DNA of 10,766 bases from Holosporales bacterium (lineage in GTDB: Bacteria > Pseudomonadota > Alphaproteobacteria > RUG11792), in the NCBI GenBank assembly GCA_031275915.1, contig JAISOC010000083.1, forward strand, positions 1-10,766, in the 5' to 3' direction. Shown piece after piece: positions 5,912 through 10,766 of this stretch; positions within the stretch are counted from its first letter, which is position 1; each line of letters opens with the position of its first letter. Under the pieces are notes generated by a model. It was not told where the DNA came from. It ran no database searches and saw only the letters and a program-made list of their open reading frames with translations. A program made the translations under genes and the position numbers.

Positions 5912-5989
5912 GGCTCTCTGCTGTATGATCAGCAAATTTCATAGATAACAACTTCCATTTTTGCTAAAAACACTTACCAATCGGAATCG

Positions 5990-7948
5990 TTATTCTTTTT
6001 CATCCTCATTATCAGAGAACTTCGTTATTTTATCGATTGCTTTATCATCGATCTTTATTTTTAGATTTCGCTTGAAGGTATTTACTGATTCTTCCATAAA
6101 ATCTTTCTGAGCTCCTTCATCAACATATTTTTTGATAACTCCAATAAATCTCTCATCAAATGATTTAATTTTGGTTATTTCCTTTATACCAACTACTAAA
6201 TAATCTCCGTTTGGGACTACGAAATACTTAGAGTCTCCTTTTTTCAAAGTGGAAATTATATCCATTACAACATTTACATTTGGTATATATTTCAAAATTT
6301 CTTCAACATTTTTTGATTTTTGTTGTTGATTCATGAGTATTTCCCTTTTCGAAACTTCAAACGTTTTAACTTCAGCAAGTTTTGACAACTCTTTCCCAAA
6401 TTCTCCGTATTTTTCAGTTATTTCATATGCTTTTTTCTTTGCTATTTCATTTTTTTTACTTTTTATGAGATCAGATTTTATTGTGTCAAGAATTGTCTTT
6501 AGTTCAGGATAATATTCCTTCGTAACTTTATCAACGTGAACAACGAATGATAAAGTATCCTCTTCTAGAGAATCTATATTCGAGCTATCGGTCCCCTCTT
6601 CCGTTTTAAATACTGCCTCATTTATATTGTTAATAGTTGCTTTATCTGCAGCTAACTTTTTAATTTCTTCATTCTCAATCCCATTTGTTATATTGCGTAT
6701 TGTGATAACCTGCATGCCGGTTTCGTTGGCAATATCCAGTATGTGTTTACCAGAACCGATTCCATCATCAATTTTATGTCTCATTTCTCTTATGCGCTCA
6801 TAGAACTCGGGAGTATTTGTTTTCTCATTTTTAAGAATAGATTTTATTTCCTTATTTATCTCAGATTTTGATTTTTCATCATGCTTAGCCACATTTTTAA
6901 GAACGTATACGTAATACCTATTTCCTATGCGATATACCCTTGATACATCTCCCGTTTTGGAAAGATTAAATAATTCGTCTCCAACTTCCTTTGGAAAATT
7001 GTGTTTTTCCATATCATCCACACTATCAACAACTGGAGTAAGTTTTACAGATACATCCTTAACAGAAACTTTGTCCTTCTTTAGCATTGCCCATGCCTTG
7101 TCAGCATGCTCTGCATTTTGAAATGCTAGCCTGTCGAAACTTCTAAGTTCTTTTGGCGCAAACATTTCTTTATTTTGTTTGTAATATTCATCTATTTCGG
7201 ATTGCGTAATTTGTGTACTGTCCGCTAGCTTTGAGAAATCTATAACTAATATTGAGACGTCTCTGGCTTCTGGTTTTTTATACTTATCCTTATTGGAATT
7301 GTAATATTCCACAATATCATCTTCAGTAATAGTCTCATTAAGTTTAATATCACTAAGTTTTATATATCCCAACGCCAAATTCTTTTTTGTATCAAAGTCT
7401 TGAGCAATAACATTTTTCACAAATTCTGGAATTTTAATTCCAGAGACTAATGGATGTAATAATTGATTTTTTGAAATACTTTCTTTGATATTTTTCACAA
7501 ATTCGATTTCTTGTATTCCTGCTCTATGCAAGATCGCAGAATATGTCTTGCTATCAAAAATTCCATCCCTTTGAAACTCAGGCATTGATTCTATTACTTG
7601 AAGAATAACTTTTTTGGGAATGATAATTCCGTATTTCGAGTATGTTTGTTCGAGAACAGCATTATTTACCAATTTTGTTAGTACTATTTTTTTGAAATCT
7701 ATACTTTTCATTTCTTGATCTGTAAGAGCTCTTTCTCCTGAATTTCTGATATGTTGTTTGGTTTGATTGTATTCTCTTGAAAACGTTTCAGAAGTTATAG
7801 AGAAATCACCAACTGTTATTACAGCTTTGGATGCTGAGTAATGCCTGATTATGTCTCCAACCCCCCATAAACAAAAACTGAGTATGATGGCTCCAAACAA
7901 AATCTTTATAACCAACCCATGAGACGCGTTTCTAAATGCCTTTAACAT
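5990..7948 (-). CDS. ppiD: PpiD-type periplasmic folding chaperone (SurA_N/parvulin family)
   Basis: A 652-residue protein, close to the ~620-640 usual for PpiD. PpiD is anchored in the inner membrane near the Sec exit and helps newly exported proteins fold. A cytoplasmic start (MLKAFRNASHG) leads to one membrane helix (about residues 12-33), then the chaperone domain: VITVGDFSITSETFSREY (43-60) and the family pattern NNAVLEQTYSKYGI...PEFQRDGIFDSKTYSAILHRAG (95-144). A parvulin-like region follows (about 225-355) and a long, lysine-rich C-terminal part. The parvulin part is diverged, so prolyl isomerase activity is doubtful, as known for PpiD in general. The ATG has no clear Shine-Dalgarno and a short leader. 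It is divergent from dprA. Confidence 0.88.
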   Translation of the reverse strand: MLKAFRNASHGLVIKILFGAIILSFCLWGVGDIIRHYSASKAVITVGDFSITSETFSREYNQTKQHIRNSGERALTDQEMKSIDFKKIVLTKLVNNAVLEQTYSKYGIIIPKKVILQVIESMPEFQRDGIFDSKTYSAILHRAGIQEIEFVKNIKESISKNQLLHPLVSGIKIPEFVKNVIAQDFDTKKNLALGYIKLSDIKLNETITEDDIVEYYNSNKDKYKKPEARDVSILVIDFSKLADSTQITQSEIDEYYKQNKEMFAPKELRSFDRLAFQNAEHADKAWAMLKKDKVSVKDVSVKLTPVVDSVDDMEKHNFPKEVGDELFNLSKTGDVSRVYRIGNRYYVYVLKNVAKHDEKSKSEINKEIKSILKNEKTNTPEFYERIREMRHKIDDGIGSGKHILDIANETGMQVITIRNITNGIENEEIKKLAADKATINNINEAVFKTEEGTDSSNIDSLEEDTLSFVVHVDKVTKEYYPELKTILDTIKSDLIKSKKNEIAKKKAYEITEKYGEFGKELSKLAEVKTFEVSKREILMNQQQKSKNVEEILKYIPNVNVVMDIISTLKKGDSKYFVVPNGDYLVVGIKEITKIKSFDERFIGVIKKYVDEGAQKDFMEESVNTFKRNLKIKIDDKAIDKITKFSDNEDEKE

Positions 7949-7969
7949 GTTCGTAAATAAAAAATCTGT

Positions 7970-7999
7970 ACTATATCAGAGTACAGCAGCACAGCACAA
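7970..7999 (-). promoter_or_regulatory. Putative promoter of the ppiD-like gene
   Basis: On the minus strand TTGTGC (7994-7999), an 18-bp spacer and TATAGT (7970-7975, five of six) precede the ATG by about 20 bp, so the leader would be very short. The rest of the 7949-8165 gap is AT-rich, with no clear plus-strand promoter for dprA. Confidence 0.4.
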
Positions 8000-8165
8000 A
8001 GCTCAATAATTTCCGTTATATACCGTCATTATGAATAGCGTTAGCCCCCATATCTTACTTTTGTTCCTATATCTTAAAGCCAAACAAAAAAGAATGTACT
8101 CAGTGTTTAACGTAATTTTAATAATTTCCCTCTACAATAAAAAACGTGAAAACAAGCTTTTTGCA

Positions 8166-9230
8166 ATGCCTTTCGTGTTGTACGACAAAACTCCACATAA
8201 GACTGTTATCGACTGGTTTTGTTTAATTAATTCCAAGGGAATTGGGCCAAAAACCTTCTGGGCTCTATTAAGGGCGTATGGAAGTGCTGAAAAATCTCTT
8301 CCTCATGTTGAAGCTCCATTTCCCTATGAAAAAGCTGAAAAATTATTGAAATCATTTAAGGGGCACGTGCTTCTTGCCTCAGATCCGATCTTCCCCAAAG
8401 AATTGAGAAGAACGAGTTCATGTCCTCCAATGCTATTTGCTATGGGAAATTTGTCTTTATTGAACCAAAGAAAGGTATCTGTAATAGGAGCCAGGAATGC
8501 TTCAATTAACGGTAAATCTATAGCAAAAAAAATGGGAGAAGGACTATCCAATTATTTTGTTGTTATTTCTGGATTAGCCAATGGAATAGATACAAATGTT
8601 CACCTTGGAGCAGATAAAAAGAAATCAATAGCAGTTATGCCATTTGCTTTGAATTGCGTATATCCAGCGGAAAATTCGAAATTATTCAAAGAAATATCGG
8701 AGGAGGGCCTAGTTATAAGCACTGTGCCCTCGCATAGATCCCCAGATCAAGGTATGTTCCATGCAAGAAACAAAATAATTGCAACTCTTTCAGAGGGAAT
8801 GGTTGTTATAGAAGCAAGCCTTCGTTCTGGATCAATAGCAGCCGCTAAAATGGCTCTCGATATTGGGACAGAAGTAATGGCAGTTCCTGGGTCTCCCTCA
8901 GATCCCAGATCCAAGGGCTGTAATTGGCTTATAAAAAATGGAGCTCCTTTAGTTGAGGATTACACTGACGTCTTGGAAATACTTGGCTATAACTTTAAAG
9001 ACAGTCAAAATTCTGTTTGTTTTCTTGATGATTCTGACAATAAATACGATGATTTAAGTAACCAGATAGTAAGCATGTTGTCGTCTGATTCTCCAACATG
9101 TTTAGAAACTATTGCAACCAATCTTAATGTAGATATAAAAGACATACTTTGCAATATTTCTGAACTTGAAATAATCGGGAAAATTAGCAAATGTTCTACA
9201 AATGAAGTGATATTAAATGTTCAATCATAA
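8166..9230 (+). CDS. dprA: DNA processing protein DprA (Smf)
   Basis: A 354-residue protein from ATG 8166. DprA binds incoming single-stranded DNA and loads RecA during natural transformation. It has an N-terminal helical part (DWFCLINSKGIGPKTF, SAM/HhH-like), then the Rossmann-type core: VSVIGARNAS (about 104-113), ISGLANGID (134-142), MFHARNKIIA (197-206), ASLRSGSIAAAKMA (217-230) and VPGSPSDPRSKGCNWLI (240-256). A winged-helix C-terminus (about 295-354) completes it. The frame is open back to ATG 8031, but those 45 residues look like AT-rich non-coding translation and fall outside the family. Neither start has a good ribosome site. Odd: the usual IAVLGxGLD segment reads IAVMPFALN. radC overlaps its end by 14 bp. 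Confidence 0.92.
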   Translation: MPFVLYDKTPHKTVIDWFCLINSKGIGPKTFWALLRAYGSAEKSLPHVEAPFPYEKAEKLLKSFKGHVLLASDPIFPKELRRTSSCPPMLFAMGNLSLLNQRKVSVIGARNASINGKSIAKKMGEGLSNYFVVISGLANGIDTNVHLGADKKKSIAVMPFALNCVYPAENSKLFKEISEEGLVISTVPSHRSPDQGMFHARNKIIATLSEGMVVIEASLRSGSIAAAKMALDIGTEVMAVPGSPSDPRSKGCNWLIKNGAPLVEDYTDVLEILGYNFKDSQNSVCFLDDSDNKYDDLSNQIVSMLSSDSPTCLETIATNLNVDIKDILCNISELEIIGKISKCSTNEVILNVQS

Positions 9231-9918
9231 CGCCATAGAATATAAAAAAATTGCCCAAAAAGGGCACAGACAGAGAATGTGTAATAGGCTTGAGAAACAA
9301 GGAGTAGAATCATTACAGGATTATGAAATCGTTGAAATGCTTTTGTTTTTGGCCTTCAAAAGAAAGGATACAAAAACGCTAGCCAAGGTACTCTTAAAAA
9401 AATTTGAAACATTGAGCGGTATTTTGCACGCATCAAAAGAGAACATTACAGCAATCGAAGGGCTCAGTTCAAATACGTATAACGTTTTCAAAATAGTTGA
9501 TGCGATAACTAAGGCTATTCTGAAGGATAAAATAGTGAAGAAAAATGCAGTCTCTTGCTTTGAAGATGTAGTAAATTATTGCAGAATAAATATGAGGCAG
9601 TTAACTATAGAAGAAGTAAGAATTATATATTTAAAAAGTTCAGGTCATGTCATAGAAGATGAAATAATTCAAAAAGGAACAATTGATACAGTGGAACTAT
9701 ATACCAGAGAAATCCTGAGGCGGTGCATAGAAATTGGAGCTAATGGAATCGTAATAGTGCATAATCATCCGAGTTATGATCCTCTTCCTTCTCCAAGTGA
9801 TATTGCTTGTACAAAAAAAGTAAGAGATGCGTGTGAATTGCTCAATATAACTTTGTTGGATCACGTTATCATAGGGGGTGATAACTACGTTTCTTTTAGA
9901 AATTTACTACTTCTGTGA
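9217..9918 (+). CDS. radC: RadC-family JAB/MPN domain protein
   Basis: A 233-residue protein, the usual RadC length. It has an N-terminal helix-hairpin-helix type part (GHRQRMCNRLEKQGVESLQDYEIVEMLLF, in two adjoining segments from residue 16) and a C-terminal JAMM metalloprotease-like domain (about 110-233). The metal motif HNHPSYDPLPSPSD is complete (H182, H184, D195). Despite the name, a role in repair is not established; the family is frequent near mobile DNA and competence genes, and its substrate is unknown. The ATG lies inside the end of dprA (14-bp overlap), with GAAGTGA as a weak ribosome site, so the two are probably translationally coupled. Confidence 0.92.
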   Translation: MFNHNAIEYKKIAQKGHRQRMCNRLEKQGVESLQDYEIVEMLLFLAFKRKDTKTLAKVLLKKFETLSGILHASKENITAIEGLSSNTYNVFKIVDAITKAILKDKIVKKNAVSCFEDVVNYCRINMRQLTIEEVRIIYLKSSGHVIEDEIIQKGTIDTVELYTREILRRCIEIGANGIVIVHNHPSYDPLPSPSDIACTKKVRDACELLNITLLDHVIIGGDNYVSFRNLLLL

Positions 9919-9986
9919 AGGATACATTGAAAAAGAGTTTTTTGTAGGCAAAAATGAGATTTTCTGAGAAAATTCTGGCATAAGTG

Positions 9987-10055
9987 ATGAGTGTTTTGAA
10001 AAATTTGAGGAGAGGTCCAAAAACGACCATCTCCTCTAGATTAGGGGGAAAGTGA
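9987..10055 (+). CDS. Short leader ORF, or the displaced N-terminus of the LptC-like gene
   Basis: ATG 9987 opens a 22-codon frame (MSVLKNLRRGPKTTISSRLG, then GK) ending in TGA at 10053-10055, one base before the ATA that begins the next reading frame. Its content, basic and with no acidic residue, is what normally precedes a membrane helix on the cytoplasmic side. Removing one G from the GGGGG run at 10044-10048 would join it in frame to the LptC-like protein, giving about 201 residues. The alternative is a coupled leader peptide. Confidence 0.4.
   Translation: MSVLKNLRRGPKTTISSRLGGK
10007..10036 (+). other. Strong stem-loop before the LptC-like frame
   Basis: GAGGAGA then GGTC (10007-10017) pairs with GACC, bulged A, TCTCCTC (10025-10036) around a 7-nt loop CAAAAAC: eleven pairs. 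No T run follows on the plus strand. It ends 8 bp before the purine run that would be the ribosome site of the following frame, so it could shape translation; read on the minus strand an AT-rich stretch with five T follows. Confidence 0.5.
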
Positions 10056-10056
10056 T

Positions 10057-10593
10057 ATAAACAAACTATTACTAAAAACATTTCTGTTATTCAGCATAGC
10101 CGGAGGTGTTCTGTTTTTTACATTTGCAGATTGGCAAAGTGAAAAACCAAATACCTCAAATAATATTCTATCACATTTTCAAAACAATGCAAGTAAAGTA
10201 AAATATAGCTTTAAGTTAAAAGATGGAAATTTGAAATTACAGGCAGATGCTATTTCGATTTTGAGTGAAGATAATATAACTTTACATAATATTTCTGCTG
10301 TATATACGATAAAAACGAAAACAATAACAATAAAAGCGAAAAATTGTAAATTCCTTTCAAAGCTGAAAAAAGTTTACCTTTCTCAAAATGTAGAAATAAT
10401 TTCAAATGAAGCCAAAATGCAAACAGAACACGCAGTTATAGATATATTAAAACAAAATATGACAGGTAATTCATTTGTGCATTGTTCCAATAACGATATG
10501 TCTTTTACCTGCACTGGATTCTTGATACAAAAAAATGGAAAAATTTCATTAAAGAACGTCAAAGTTAGTGCTGGTAAAAAATTAAAAAGATAG
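10057..10593 (+). CDS. lptC: LptC-like LPS export protein with an abnormal start
   Basis: LptC is the bitopic inner-membrane protein that passes LPS from LptB2FG to LptA. The frame is open from 10045 to TAG at 10593. From ATA 10057 it reads INKLLLKTFLLFSIAGG and continues as one membrane helix (about residues 3-23). A periplasmic beta-rich domain of the OstA/LptC kind follows: FKLKDGNLKLQADAISIL, then ITLHNISAVY, TITIKAKNCKF, KVYLSQNVEIIS, AVIDI and MTGNSFVHC strands. No ATG, GTG or TTG lies in frame before the helix; the first, TTG 10231, would delete it. A G5 purine run sits 8 nt before ATA. Either ATA initiates, or a one-base frameshift hides the start at 9987. The family call rests on length, anchor and strand pattern, not a strict motif; LptA-like is the alternative. 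Confidence 0.7.
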   Translation: MNKLLLKTFLLFSIAGGVLFFTFADWQSEKPNTSNNILSHFQNNASKVKYSFKLKDGNLKLQADAISILSEDNITLHNISAVYTIKTKTITIKAKNCKFLSKLKKVYLSQNVEIISNEAKMQTEHAVIDILKQNMTGNSFVHCSNNDMSFTCTGFLIQKNGKISLKNVKVSAGKKLKR

Positions 10594-10668
10594 GGGTTTT
10601 CCCAGAACCAGAATACGCTCATCCTAATCAGAAAAAGCAAAGAAACAAGGGGCTGACCTAGATAACAA

Positions 10669-10727
10669 CTAAAAACCACTTTCTAACCATTGAAAAAGCT
10701 GAGTTTTCATGATTGAAAGTTTTTTAG
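10669..10727 (+). other. Long AT-rich stem-loop downstream of the LptC-like gene
   Basis: CTAAAAA (10669-10675), two bulged C, ACTTTC (10678-10683) pairs with GAAAGT then TTTTTAG (10715-10727): 13 pairs. Within the loop TGAAAA (10691-10696) pairs with TTTTCA (10704-10709), flanked by CA/TG. The T-rich right arm could work as a weak terminator. Apart from this, 10594-10766 holds nothing I can call a gene. Confidence 0.35.
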
Positions 10728-10766
10728 TATTAAATCTCCATTCACTCTCCTTTAAGAATAGATGAA

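Noticed and set aside
8031..8165. N-terminal extension of DprA from ATG 8031
   Set aside because: The added 45 residues are low-complexity AT-rich translation, have no ribosome site and fall outside the DprA family N-terminus, which fits a start at 8166.
10383..10679. Minus-strand ORF of 98 codons over the end of the LptC-like gene
   Set aside because: It is antisense to a better coding frame with clear beta-strand pattern and has no supporting start signals or recognisable domain.
1..10766. CRISPR array or toxin-antitoxin system
   Set aside because: No regularly spaced short repeats and no paired toxin/antitoxin genes were seen; the only direct repeats are the heptad units in the gene at 2114.

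Overview
The window is AT-rich bacterial DNA using the standard code. It carries a chromosomal housekeeping set: tRNA-Pro, a BrnQ/LIVCS transporter, an AmpG-like permease, ftsA, a PpiD-type chaperone, dprA, radC and an LptC-like gene. PpiD and LptC of this type, a Pro tRNA with encoded CCA, ftsA with a C-terminal membrane helix and the low GC together suggest a Gram-negative, probably an alphaproteobacterium of the host-associated kind (Holosporales/Rickettsiales-like). That placement is inference from gene style; no marker gene fixes it.

Layout. (1) 1-760: tRNA-Pro(CGG), followed 12 bp later by a ~112 bp interspersed repeat (copy C1, minus strand). A small signal-peptide-like ORF follows, then a second copy (C2, plus strand), so C1 and C2 form an inverted pair. 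(2) 757-1866: brnQ-like transporter on the minus strand with a good rho-independent terminator. (3) 2114-2350: a tiny membrane-anchored heptad-repeat protein with a TTG start and a perfect AGGAGG. (4) 2376-4824: ftsA and an AmpG-like MFS permease on the minus strand, overlapping by 11 bp. (5) 5058-5885: a second small signal-peptide ORF that ends inside copy C3 of the repeat, then an open frame of unknown identity that has no start codon at its upstream end. (6) 5990-7948: ppiD-like gene on the minus strand, divergent from (7) dprA and radC, which overlap by 14 bp on the plus strand. An LptC-like gene follows, whose start is abnormal: either an ATA codon or a one-base frameshift in a G5 run.

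The most unusual structure is the repeat family (C1 121-233, C2 488-597, C3 5353-5464). Its left end is a stem-loop. In C2 and C3 a run of T follows the stem, so it looks like a rho-independent terminator. The same stem is translated, in the same frame, as the last residues of both small secreted-type ORFs (YSD-x-LPTE). The element therefore appears to supply stop codon, C-terminal tail and transcription terminator together. Nothing here encodes a transposase.

Functionally the genes cover envelope work (FtsA at the divisome, AmpG-like muropeptide/solute import, PpiD-type periplasmic chaperone, LptC in LPS export), amino-acid uptake (BrnQ) and DNA processing (DprA, RadC). They do not form one pathway.
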